A DNA stretch of 64,000 nucleotides from Cinnamomum chago. Its lineage: Eukaryota; Streptophyta; Magnoliopsida; Laurales; Lauraceae. Positions 48,880-59,800 of the stretch are shown here, piece by piece. Location: assembly GCA_038049695.1 (NCBI GenBank), contig CP142452.1, forward strand, positions 108,199,001 to 108,263,000, written 5' to 3'. Made by a program: the position numbers and the translations under genes. Numbering within the stretch: the stretch's first letter is position 1; every line of letters starts with the position of its first letter. The notes below the pieces were generated by a model. That model saw nothing but the letters and a program-made list of their open reading frames with translations, searched no databases and was not told the DNA's origin.

Positions 48880-49215
48880 ACCCTCACCCCATTATATAAA
48901 CCCGATCTAATCGCAACCCAAATTTGAAACCCAAACCCCTCATCTCAAAACCAAAATCTCCATCTCTAATTTCAATACCTAATCCCTAATCTCAATTCCG
49001 CATTTCGAAACCCTAATCCCTACTCCCTAATCTCTAATATCTAATTCTCCTTTTTAACACCTAGCTCATAGCTTCACTAATCCACATTTCTAAAACCCTA
49101 ATCACTAATCCCTAATTAAAAAACTAATCTTTCAAATTTAATTCCAAAACCCAAATCCCTAACTCCCTTTCTTTGATCCCTAATCTTTTAGTCTCTAATC
49201 CATATAAAAATAATA
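48880..49215. repeat. Degenerate CCCTAA-rich (telomere-like) stretch
   Basis: More than a dozen words such as AACCCTAATC, CCCTAATCTC and ATCCCTAAT follow each other on the + strand. The plant telomere unit is CCCTAAA; here the units are diverged and irregular. It may be an old interstitial telomere-like tract or simple low-complexity drift. Confidence 0.45.
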
Positions 49216-49805
49216 GCCTCTTGCTCAATCGAATCCACATAACAATAATAATACAAATAATTAAAAGTATCGCATTTTATATACATAGTTGAACACGAGC
49301 AAAGCACATTAAAAGAAATGAAGCACCCCAAGGATGACCCCGGGCTTATAGTTTAGGCTAGTTTAGGACTACAGTAGTTTACAATTCCCATGCAATAGCA
49401 AAAATTATTGACCTTACATGGATTGTCTTTGGTAATTTAGAAAAAATAGCATACTTGATTAGTTTTCTATTACAATTATAGAAATGGGTTTCCAAATTCT
49501 AAAACCCATTATAAATAGACTCTTGAATAGAAAAGCTTATACAAAGAGACGGAGGGGCCTCCTGTAATTGTTTTTAATATAAGGGGCCTCCTGTAATTGT
49601 CGAAGACTTAGAGGGGGCTTCCTGTAAGAAGCTCAGGAGGGGCTTTTTTCCCAAATCACAGAAACCCTAGAAATAGAATCCTCTCTCTCTCACCAGAAAC
49701 CCTCGTTTTCTCCTTCCTTCCTTCTCCGATCGTTGAAGAAGCCCCGAATCTCAAGCACACGTCGTTATTCATTCGATCGATCCTTCGATTCCCTCACGAA
49801 ATCAG

Positions 49806-50411
49806 GTAAAACATGGTGTTTTCCAAATTTTTCCCCTCTCTTTCATGTAAATCCTTCGTATAGTTTGGGCTTTTCCTGGATTCCACGCGGTCTGTATCTT
49901 TTGCATATCGTCCAATTCAATTAGCAGAAGAACAAAGGAATCGGAGATAAATTGTTGAAACTGTCTTTCTGATGTAAAAACTGTGTCTTTCTGATATAGT
50001 TAGGGCTTAAAATCTTTTAGATGTTGTTTTGCAGCACAAGAGTTGTAAAATCATGGAAACTCCATGATCTAGGTTAGCTTTGCTGAGTTCTGAAACTATG
50101 ATTTGGAATTCGAGTAGACATTTTTCAACCCAATTGATGAATGGGTTGGTTTTAGTTGAATCTGTTACCTCTGCTCGTCAACCTGGCCTAGTTATTCAGG
50201 GTTTGAAGTTTGAACTGACATTTCCAATCTGATTACTAGTGAACAGTTTGAGTTTGGGGTAGGCCCATACTTGCTACCTAACCTAACCAACTGTTCGACT
50301 GGCCCCGGCAATCTGTTTTCATTTTTCCTGCTTTATCCTATGAACTTCAATAGCACCTTTGAAAGTTTTAACTTCTTGAACTGATTAGTTTTGTTTGGGT
50401 TCTTTTCTTAG
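49806..50411 (+). other. Probable 5'UTR intron of SKIP
   Basis: A donor CAG|GTAAAA follows a pyrimidine-rich leader (about 49680-49805), and an acceptor TTTTCTTAG ends at 50411, 54 bp before the SKIP ATG. A 606-bp leader intron upstream of an intronless coding region would explain the gap. Inferred from splice motifs only. Confidence 0.6.
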
Positions 50412-50465
50412 GCCATCAAGTTTAAGATCCAGATTTGGGTCTTTGTTTCCCACACTGATTTCACC

Positions 50466-52265
50466 ATGGCAGCCCTGAAGGAACTTCTCCCTCCTGCCAG
50501 GTCATTGAGTTCTTCATTTTACGACCATTCCAAGGACCCATGGTTCCAAGACCGGTTTAATTCATCTGAAAGTGAGCGAGTATCATTAGTCAAAGCCAAA
50601 CCAATCCCTCCCTATGGGAAGCGGTCTGGTTATGTTCCCCGGAAACCTGAGGATTTTGGGGATGGTGGGGCATTCCCCGAGATCCATGTTGCCCAGTATC
50701 CACTCGGCATGGGCAGGAAAGACGAAAAAACGGGTTCGAAAATCCTTCCTCTGACTGTTGACTCCCATGGAAACCTGGCCTTTGATACAATAGTAAAACA
50801 GAATGAGAATGCATCAAAGATTGTGTATTCACAACACAGAGACCTCATCCCAAAAATCCTTACTGAAGAGGAGAATAAAACTGATGAGTGGGAGAAAGAA
50901 ATTGAGGAGACAACAGAACGCACAAAGGCTGCATTAGAGAAGATTGTAAATGTCAGACTGAGTGCAGCACAGCCAAAGAATGTTCCAACGCAGTCCTCTG
51001 ACTCGAAGTTTATAAAGTATAAGCCATCACAACAATCAGCAGCTTTTAATTCAGGTGCGAAGGAGAGGATCATACGGATGGTAGAGATGCCCGTGGACCC
51101 ACTTGAACCACCAAAGTTCAAGCATAAGCGGGTTCCAAAGGCATCCGGGTCTCCTCCTGTGCCAGTCATGCACTCCCCTCCTCGCCCTGTGACAGTGAAA
51201 GATCAGCAAGACTGGAAAATACCTCCATGCATCTCAAATTGGAAGAATCAGAAAGGTTACACGATCCCATTGGATAAACGTCTGGCTGCAGATGGAAGGG
51301 GTTTACAAGAGGTTCAGATCAATGACAATTTTGCGAAGCTTTCAGAGTCGCTGTATGTTGCAGAGCAGAAGGCTAGGGAAGCCGTTGCTATGAGGTCGAA
51401 GGTTCAGAAGGAATTATTGATGAAGGAGAAAGAGAGAAAGGAGCAGGAGTTGCGGGCATTGGCACAGAAGGCAAGGTCGGAGCGAACTGGTGGTGCACCA
51501 CCAGCTGCTGTTCCTGTACCAACTGAAAAGGGCATGACTGATGGTGGTGAGGTGAGAGGAGATTATGAAAGAGTGAAGGAGAAGGAGATGCCAAGGGAGA
51601 CCAAGGAAGAAAGGGAAGAGCGGCTGCAGCGTGAGAAAATTCGTGAGGAGCGACGACGGGAAAGGGAGAGGGAGAGAAGGTTGGAGGCCAAGGATGCTGC
51701 AATGGGAAAGAAGAGTAAGATCACGAGGGATAGAGATCGTGATATCAGTGAGAAGGTTGCACTGGGGATGGCCAGTGCTGGAGCAGGTCGTACAGGTGAA
51801 GTAATGTATGATCAGAGGCTGTTTAATCAAGAGAAAGGAATGGAGTCTGGGTTTGCAACCGATGATCAGTACAACATATATGACAAGGGTCTATTTACAG
51901 CACAGTCGACATTATCTAGCTTGTACAGGCCCAAGAAAGATGCAGATGCTGATATGTATGGGGGTGCAGATGAGCAGCTCGAGAAGGTACTCAAGACCGA
52001 CCGGTTCAAGCCTGATAAGGCATTTTCTGGCGTTTCTGGAAGAGCTGGGCCAAGAGAAAGGCCAGTTGAGTTTGAGAAACAGGTGGAAGAAGCCGATCCT
52101 TTTGGGTTAGACCTCTTCTTGACGGAGGTGAAGAAGGGAGGTAAGAAGGCAATGGAGAAAATAGGGAGTGGAGGGACCATGAAAGCAAGTGCGGGCTCTT
52201 CAATGAGAGATGGCTATGATGGTGGGTCTGGCAGAACCCGCATTGGTTTTGAACGGGGTCACTGA
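50466..52265 (+). CDS. SKIP: SKIP / SNW-domain protein (spliceosome and transcription co-regulator)
   Basis: Uninterrupted 599-aa frame ending in TGA. SNW proteins (yeast Prp45, human SNW1) belong to the activated spliceosome through the Prp19-related complex. In plants SKIP also works with the Paf1 complex and affects clock, flowering and stress-gene splicing. Seen: a proline-rich N-terminal part with KPIPPYGKRSGYVPR, the SNW domain (about 170-335) with the signature Ser-Asn-Trp at residues 257-259 in CISNWKNQKGYTIPLDKR, a charged helical section rich in KERKEQE and REERLQREKIREERRRERE, and a C-terminal part with DQYNIYDKGLF. The length suits plant SKIP (about 600 aa). The start sits in a good context (ACCATGGC) and no upstream in-frame start is better. 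The coding region lacks introns, unlike every other complete gene here. Confidence 0.97.
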   Translation: MAALKELLPPARSLSSSFYDHSKDPWFQDRFNSSESERVSLVKAKPIPPYGKRSGYVPRKPEDFGDGGAFPEIHVAQYPLGMGRKDEKTGSKILPLTVDSHGNLAFDTIVKQNENASKIVYSQHRDLIPKILTEEENKTDEWEKEIEETTERTKAALEKIVNVRLSAAQPKNVPTQSSDSKFIKYKPSQQSAAFNSGAKERIIRMVEMPVDPLEPPKFKHKRVPKASGSPPVPVMHSPPRPVTVKDQQDWKIPPCISNWKNQKGYTIPLDKRLAADGRGLQEVQINDNFAKLSESLYVAEQKAREAVAMRSKVQKELLMKEKERKEQELRALAQKARSERTGGAPPAAVPVPTEKGMTDGGEVRGDYERVKEKEMPRETKEEREERLQREKIREERRRERERERRLEAKDAAMGKKSKITRDRDRDISEKVALGMASAGAGRTGEVMYDQRLFNQEKGMESGFATDDQYNIYDKGLFTAQSTLSSLYRPKKDADADMYGGADEQLEKVLKTDRFKPDKAFSGVSGRAGPRERPVEFEKQVEEADPFGLDLFLTEVKKGGKKAMEKIGSGGTMKASAGSSMRDGYDGGSGRTRIGFERGH

Positions 52266-53780
52266 AGAGCATTCATATGGGTGTCAATGTTTGTTTTTTA
52301 AAAAATCGACTGTACATGCACTTGATGTCTCATCGAAGATGGGAGTGACTTCTTCAGGAAGGGATGTTTGTTTGCACCAGGTCAGTTACTCCATGTAATT
52401 ACCAGGTGCCTTTTGCTTAATGTATCGACTTTCACGTAAAAATTCTTGCTTGATAGCAGTCTCTATTTCATGCTTGTTTTACACTATCTGAACTACATTG
52501 CACTTATTATGGAGTTGACATGTTTACAGCTTAATTAATATCATGTTGAAGAACAGCTTGAAAAAACATGCATTAATCTGGTATGTATGTTTTAGATGGA
52601 ACTAGATATGCCAGAGGGTGGAGACAGATCTAAGCCATCATCTTGGGGCACATAATGTAGATTGCTTCTCTGTGAACAAGTCTGGTCTCTCTCTTTTCAT
52701 CACTGGTTCCTTGTATGTCTGCTTAGTGAGGACTTCTGGCTAAGTTCTTTCCTTTTGAACACCCATTTGATTGATGGTTGTAAAAGTTTGGCCCACATGA
52801 TAGGCAGACCCAGCTGACTTTTGAGATATAGCCTACAAATGAAACTTGGCTAGACTACAACCAAGAGTTGTAGTTCAGAGCTGTTTATGAACAACAGTTT
52901 GGCGCCACCTAGAGAAGGTCAGCGCTGCTTAGTTGCATCCCTAACCATGTGATTCTCTCCCCATATTGTACTATTTCCCCCTCAAAATTTCCCCTGTAAA
53001 ACAATCATCCAACTCAAATTAACGATGTTGGCAGAAAATAAGAGAACTACTGTGATGGGATTAATGTTATTGTGTTTCTCATGGTCATGGTTATTCGACT
53101 TCAGCAGCCCCCTCCTTGAGAGGCGAAACTCTCTCCTGTATCTTTCCTGTTAGTACTGAATTCTGAAGAAAAGATCATGAAATAGCGATCTAATGTCAGA
53201 TGCTGATGAATACATTATAGTGTGTTTATGAATCTGAAGCAAACTACTGTATGTGTTCTTTTCCTGGTTCTACATGCAGATAAACATGGCACTTTGAGGA
53301 TAATATATGTTGTTTTCTATGGGTAGTTTCAAAGTCGGGAGGGGATTTTCATAATTTTTTAGCAGCTAACTTGTTCTTTAGAATAGAGGCAAGCCATTGC
53401 GGGGTTTTTTTTTTTTTTTTTCCTAAAATGAAACGACCCTTTCCAAATGCAATGGAAAATCTTGTTGCAAATAGTGGAATGGATCATGGATGTATCATTG
53501 TGGAACAAGGGATTTATTATGCCTCTGCAGGCAGAGGGTGCAACTTGGGCTGCATTCAGGCCAAGCCCACATGAAAACCCAATTCGGAATGGGCATACTC
53601 GGGCTCAAGCCTTGAGAATCTGAATTGGGCCTGGGTGCTTAAATTAGATCTACAATATTCTTATATATGAATTATGCCCAAGTGTTTCATGGGTGGAAAT
53701 GACCCGTGAATTTTAGGTACCAAGATCAAATCACAGGGGAGGGTCTTGCTCTGATCAATCAAGATATCAGCTTGAATTGG

Positions 53781-54117
53781 ACCTAGGCAGCTATAATATA
53801 TAGTGGGCCTTGTGTGTTTCAGAAGAAATTATTCATGTGTTTTACATATGATTGATCTAACAAGGAGCCTCAGCTGTTTCATAGGTGATCAATAGTAGCC
53901 CCAACTCATGTTTGTGTGAAATTTGGCCTGAAGACAATGAAAGGGTTGGTGACCTAGGCAGCCATAATATATAGTGGGCCTCGTGTGTTTCAGAAGAAAT
54001 TATTCATGTGTTTTACATATGATTGATCTTACAACGAGCCTCAGCTGTTTCATAGGTGATCAGTAATAGCCCCAACTCTTGTTTATGTGAAATTTGGCCT
54101 GAAGACAATGAAAGGGT
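53781..54117. repeat. Tandem duplication, 171-bp period
   Basis: ACCTAGGCAGCTATAATATA at 53781 recurs as ACCTAGGCAGCCATAATATA at 53952. Both run through GTGTTTCAGAAGAAATTATT and a shared GAAGACAATGAAAGGG end. Only scattered substitutions separate the copies. Confidence 0.85.
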
Positions 54118-56194
54118 TTTTTTTTTAGGGCTCAGTATTTAAAAAGTCAGCACACTGATTTTTCTTTTAAGGGCCTGGCCTTAGGATTTCAATGATTTCG
54201 GACACTAGTGAGTCCAGTGGTATGGTTAGCCGAAAACCTCTATTTTGAAGACAGTCCAATACAGTGGCCAGTTGCAATATTACTATTGCTGTGATGACCG
54301 AACAAATCAAATGGACCATAGGGTATGCCCAAATTCGAGTCAAGGCCCAGGTAATCATGGACCCAAACCTGGGTCCAACCCTAATCCTACTAGCTTTCAT
54401 CCCAGTAAATCTAAGGGAGGAGACATATCTTAACCATGATCTAATAATTACCACTTCATGCTTCATCCATTCATGCACAGCTGCCTTCTTAATTAGCACC
54501 CACTACCACCCTCCAGTCCACACAACATGGCTAAGCCAGCCCCATAGTCTTCTCCATCTTAATGGCTGCATCTCCCAAATTATATCCTTTTTTCTGTTCT
54601 TCACATGGTGTTCTACTCAGCGCCAGCAAGAAATCAAAATTGGAAGTAACTGCTAATTATGGTAATTAAAAGTAGTGCTAATCATGATTGGAAAATTCTC
54701 TGAGTTGATTCATGATTCTTTCGAGTTATCTCATTTTGACAAGGGAGCGAGTCAGAAATAGGGGAGGCTCGGCCGAGTCCTCTCATTTTAATAAGTTGTT
54801 TGCATTCTGAACCATTTAATAGACATATTTAATATTAAATAATTAAAGTTTATTTACAACTAATTATGCATGAGGTTTGAAACCAGTCATTTTAAAAATG
54901 ATGATTGGAAAGTAATTTGAAACTTATATTTGGTCTTTTCCATTTGATAATTGAACTAACAACTTATGTAATATGAAGAAATATTTTTCTTGCATATATA
55001 AATTTATTAATTTAATTTGACTCTACTTATTGTTGTAACCTTCTTACATATATAAATTTATTAATTTGAGTTCATTACCAGAAATGCATGTAAATAAATA
55101 TATTTTTCTATTTTATAAATACTGAATTCATTTTTAAGTACTTTTAAAATCATTTTAAAAAATATGACTCTTCCAAATCTCCACGTTAACTCTATCTAAG
55201 TTAAAAAAAAAATTTCATTGAACAAGTCGAGTTCGACTTACAAGGTTTAATACAAGAGTCTGGATCCCTAAGTCTCTACCTCCATGCTCTCTATGGGTAG
55301 AACTAGAAGTAGTGGAAGTCCATAGTAGGACTCATCTATTAAAACTCTGAGCCGCTTAAAATAATTGCCCTTTCCTTCCCATGCACTATCCTCCAATTTT
55401 ACCCGGTAGGAGTCAACACTACCATGGGAGGATTGGTCATATAATTGAGAGCATTATTAACAGAATCTTAGACATTGTTATTGATCACATTCACTTATCA
55501 TGTTCTCAATAATAAGGGAATGTGCATGTCATTCTCATGTACCCCACCCACACGGGTGCACTACTGCAAATACCCGTGAATGAAGGAAATGCGACAGTGC
55601 ATCTCGTACTCTCCTGGCCCATTGTCATTGACCGTCAAAAGCTAATAATTCAATCAGGTCACGTGGCCCACCTGAATCCCATGGTCTAGGGCACCACCAA
55701 TCACAGATGGAAAGCCGCCGAGTTGAGTCAGTGACTCGGCCGAGTTACCCTCCTCAGGTTGAGTCAGGTCAGACCTTTATTGCTCAGCCGAGTCATGTAT
55801 GAGACTCGGTTGACTCAAATGGCTATGCTGAGTCATGCTAATTTAGTGGTTGGATTCTGGTCGGGTCAGATTCGGGCCGTGTTGACCTCTTTGGATAACA
55901 AAAAGGACCCAACTTGAATTTGACTCTCCTATGAGTCAGGTTGACTTAACTTGAGCCTGTCTTGCATTGCACGTGGGCACAAGCCGTACTTTGTCACCCT
56001 ATATATCTCCATGTGCCGATCCTGGACCTAAATAAATACTCAAAAGGCCTTTGACCTTACCTTAACAACTTGGGCCGTGTCAAATTCTAAATATTTAGAT
56101 CCACAAGTAAGCACACCAAGCTTGGACAAGCTTTGGTCCAGCTCGACCCAGCCCAAAAAGCCCACTAATTGGATTAGAGTCCGACCGAGGCTTG

Positions 56195-56285
56195 AATTTT
56201 TTTTTTTTTGTATTTTTAACCCAACAAAGTGGGTAGGACTCAAGAAAGAGTCCGCACACACACGAAAAGACAGCCTATATAAGTG
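56195..56285. repeat. Poly-T-headed dispersed repeat, copy B
   Basis: After a T run it reads AACCCAACAAAGTGGGTAGG, then ACTCAAGAAAGAGTCCGCAC and ACACACGAAAAG. It is a diverged copy of the repeat at 20906 and 60490. Confidence 0.5.
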
Positions 56286-56756
56286 AGAAAAGAGCCGTCA
56301 TAAATAGGAAGAAGGCCAACACAAATGGTGGGTTATATAACTCGAACCATTTATTAATCAGGTTTAAAATATTAACCCAAAACCCATAGGTCAAGTTAGC
56401 GGGTCAGGTCAGGAATTGCCAGCTCATACTCCTTAAAACTGAACTAATTAGAAAAAAAAAAAAAACAAGGGAGAGCAGGGCAGCTGAGCAGAGTATGACA
56501 TATTCTCACGCTGCACAAAAACATATAGAGAGATACTCACGAGCATGAATAAGAAGAGCACAACAAGAACACAAGCAAAAGGAAACATGACACATACAAT
56601 TTGGTAAAAAAAAAAAAAAAAAAACTTATAGTCAATCAATGGCAGTCTGTGGGGTAGATTGCTAGCTTGTGATCCTCCCTCCACTTTTTTTTTGTTAGTT
56701 GAAGAACCCGTGAACTCACTCTCTCTCTCCAAACCACACCCAAAAGAAGAGAAGAG

Positions 56757-56765
56757 TATAAAAAA
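56757..56765 (+). promoter_or_regulatory. TATA box of the pectinesterase gene
   Basis: TATAAAAAA 89 bp before the ATG, in a CT-rich promoter region. Confidence 0.55.
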
Positions 56766-56845
56766 ATCCCATAATGCAATCTCCCACCTTCACATGAACA
56801 TTCACCCTCCACTTTTCTTTCTGCTTTTTCTCAATCTCATTCCCA

Positions 56846-59800
56846 ATGTCGAATTTTCAACGTACTTCTTGCATTATATTTCTTCTTCTTCTTCTTCTTA
56901 TCCTACTGCATTGTAACCAAGCTCTCTGCCACAAGAAGGGAATCAGGCCCAGTAAATCGTCGGGGAAGCATTTTCCTCCCAATTCAACACAGACCCAATT
57001 GGCAGAACAGCAATTCATGAAATGGGTCAGATTTGTTGGGCGCCTCCGACATTCCCTCTTCACCACAGCATTTAATAAGATCTTCCCTTCCTACACTCTC
57101 TCTGTCCATAAAAACCCTTCACATGGAGACTTCACATCGATTCAGGCCGCCATCGATTCACTTCCTTTTATTAACCTTGTGAGGGTTGTGATTAAGGTCC
57201 ATGAAGGAGTTTATAAGTGAGTTTTGATTCCCTGTTTTTGATGATTTCTGAGTTTGTTTCTTTTTTCTTTTTTTCAACTTCTTTCATCAATGTGGGAAAT
57301 TAGTTTTGTTTCATACTGTCAAATTCTCATGTGGGAGTTGACATTTATGTTCTGATTTTTAATAGTTTGGTCTTATATGACTGTAATTGACCATGCATGG
57401 TTGTAGATAGTGAACTATAATGTTATTAGTGTTTATCTTACATTCTGTTAATAATCTTCTCATTTCTTTTTTAATTTTTATGTTTGCATGCTGGAAAATG
57501 AGTTTGATACAAGTAATGAATGTATGGAAAAAAAAAAAAACTTAATAGCTTTCTTTTTTTTCTTTTTCTTTTTTCTAATTGTTTCTGCTTTCTAATTTTT
57601 CTTCTAAAATTTGAGATTTTGATATTTGTCAGGGAGAAGGTGAATATTCCTCCATTAAAAGCTTTTATAACCATAGAAGGAGCAGGAGCAGATAAAACAA
57701 TAGTTCAATGGGGAGACACTGCTCAAACATTAGGACCCAAAGGGCAGCCCATTGGGACCTTCAACTCTGCAACTTTTGCTGTGAATGCCCCTTTTTTCAT
57801 AGCCAAGAACATAACTTTCAAGGTAAAATAGCTTTAATGATGTTGTACAGTATGCATGCTTTCTTTGTCACTAAGCTATGTTGTTTTAGGCTTCAATGCT
57901 AAATTGCCAATGCTGCCATATTCTCTTAAACAAAAAGAAAAGGAAAGCTATTCTCTCTTTGTGCCTAAAACCTTAACCTATTCAGTGTTCCCATGTGCCA
58001 TTTCTATCAAATGAACACTTGTGATACTTCTTTTGTCGTTTTGTGTATGCTCCGTTCAACTATGCTTCAAACTCATTGTAATGTTAAATTATTATTTTTT
58101 TGATAAATAACATTCCCCATGGTAAATTTTATACTGCATTGGTTTTTGTCAATTCCACACTTCTGTTAGTACTGAGCAGACTTCAACACTGGAGTTTATA
58201 TTTATTTCCTTGTTATAGCCCTTGGTTTTTGTTTAGAGCACTGATTCTAAGAATGTTCAATGTTTTTCTTTTTGGCAGAACACTACCCCAGTTCCACCAC
58301 CAGGAGCTGCAGGAAAGCAAGCAGTTGCATTTAGAATCTCTGGAGATACAGCTGCCTTTCTAGGTTGCAAGTTCTTGGGTGCACAGGATACACTCTATGA
58401 TCATGTGGGTAGGCACTATTACAAAGATTGTTATATTGAAGGCTCGGTGGATTTCATATTTGGAAATGGGCTCTCTTTGTATCAGGTGGGATTCTCTTTT
58501 TACTTTAATTAAAGATATCTCTTCATCCATAGTCCTCTTGATTTTCATTTGCCTTTTGGGTCACCTAACTGGACCATTTTCTTTTTGTTGCATTAGTTTA
58601 ATCTTGGGACCACTCCCAATGTATTTGCTATTTTTCTTCCTTCTTTTTCTCTCTTTTTGGAACTTTGTGTAATGGGAAAAACTAGATATAATGCAAGACC
58701 TAGTATGAGGAGTAGAGATCACCCATTTTCGCAGAATTCGTACAGTGGTGGACCTTGCATGTTTGTTTGTTTGTTTGTTTGTTTTTTTGGTTTTTTTTTT
58801 TTGTTAAAGTAGAACACCTTTAGCCAACCCCAATATGGATTCGGATATGACTAAGATTAAGAAGGTGATGATCATGATACAACAGATCCACCTTTATTAG
58901 AATCTACCCTCTTACAAAATCTGCCTCTCAAGTGGCTTAAAACAGGCTCAATTTTCACTTTGATCGCAACTATATTGGCTGTTGGATTGGAGTTTGGACA
59001 CATGAATAAGTTTGAATATTAGCTCATGGCCATGGTAAATATGACTCTAATCCAAGTGATATGTTTTAAATGTCAAATTAGTGGAGATAGGACTTATTAG
59101 TCAATGGAGATCGGGGTTCAAAAATTAGGACTAGGGGATGACTCGCCCCCTTCAAGCCGAGTTTCAGTGGCACCCTAGAGCCCTCACAACCTTAAAAAAA
59201 AATGGGAAAAAGAAAAAAGCATTAAAGCCACAAATGATTTGGAACAAGTTAAAGCGGTGGTGATGGGTGGTTGCATTTGGTTCTCATTGTCAAATGAACA
59301 TTACCACTAATCTTTGAATGCTTAAAGTCTTTTATAGAGAATGTGATTTTGATCTTCCAAGATTAGTGCAAAAACAGACTGGGTGGTTGATGAATATTAG
59401 ACACGGAACTTTCCCATATTGCTTGATTATTTTGGCATAAATTGAGATTCAAGAGCATTTCCAAGGTTCTGATTTTTCCATTCCTGTATGTATTTATTGT
59501 GGTAGGGTTGCCATGTGCATGCAATAGCTCGGAACTATGGAGCCCTCACAGCCCAGAACAGGAATAACCTTTTAGAAGACACAGGGTTCTCATTTGTGAA
59601 CTGCAAGGTGACTGGGTCAGGGGCCCTCTACTTGGGCAGGGCTTGGGGAACCTTCTCCAGGGTTGTCTTTGCATACACTTACATGGACAACATCATCATC
59701 CCTACCGGCTGGCACAACTGGGGGGACCCTAGCAGAGAAATGTAAGCTTCTTGCTATTCTTCTTCATACAGCTCCTCTTTATTAATTATTAGCATTGCCT

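Larger units (their letters stand above)
44404..49670. other. Intergenic region between divergent LAMP1 and SKIP genes
   Basis: No supportable gene in 5.3 kb. It holds the LAMP1 promoter, a hAT-like relic (45832-46185), a CT microsatellite (about 46741-46763), a GAATTCC-rich repetitive stretch (47780-48180), a CCCTAA-rich stretch (48880-49215) and three GGGGCCTCCTGTAATTG-like units at about 49553-49630. Open frames on both strands (e.g. 47446-47716) lack domains and overlap each other. Confidence 0.55.
52266..56755. other. Intergenic region between SKIP and the pectinesterase
   Basis: SKIP 3'UTR, then 4 kb without a supportable gene. It includes a 171-bp tandem duplication (53781-54117), a segment rich in GACTCGGCCGAGT motifs (54727-55830) and a poly-T-headed dispersed repeat (56195-56285). 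The 110-codon minus frame at 54167-54499 has no recognisable domain. Confidence 0.55.

Noticed and set aside
50630-51169. 179-codon minus-strand frame inside SKIP
   Set aside because: It is a shadow of the SKIP frame, with no domain of its own.
54167-54499. 110-codon minus frame
   Set aside because: No recognisable domain and it lies in repeat-rich intergenic DNA.
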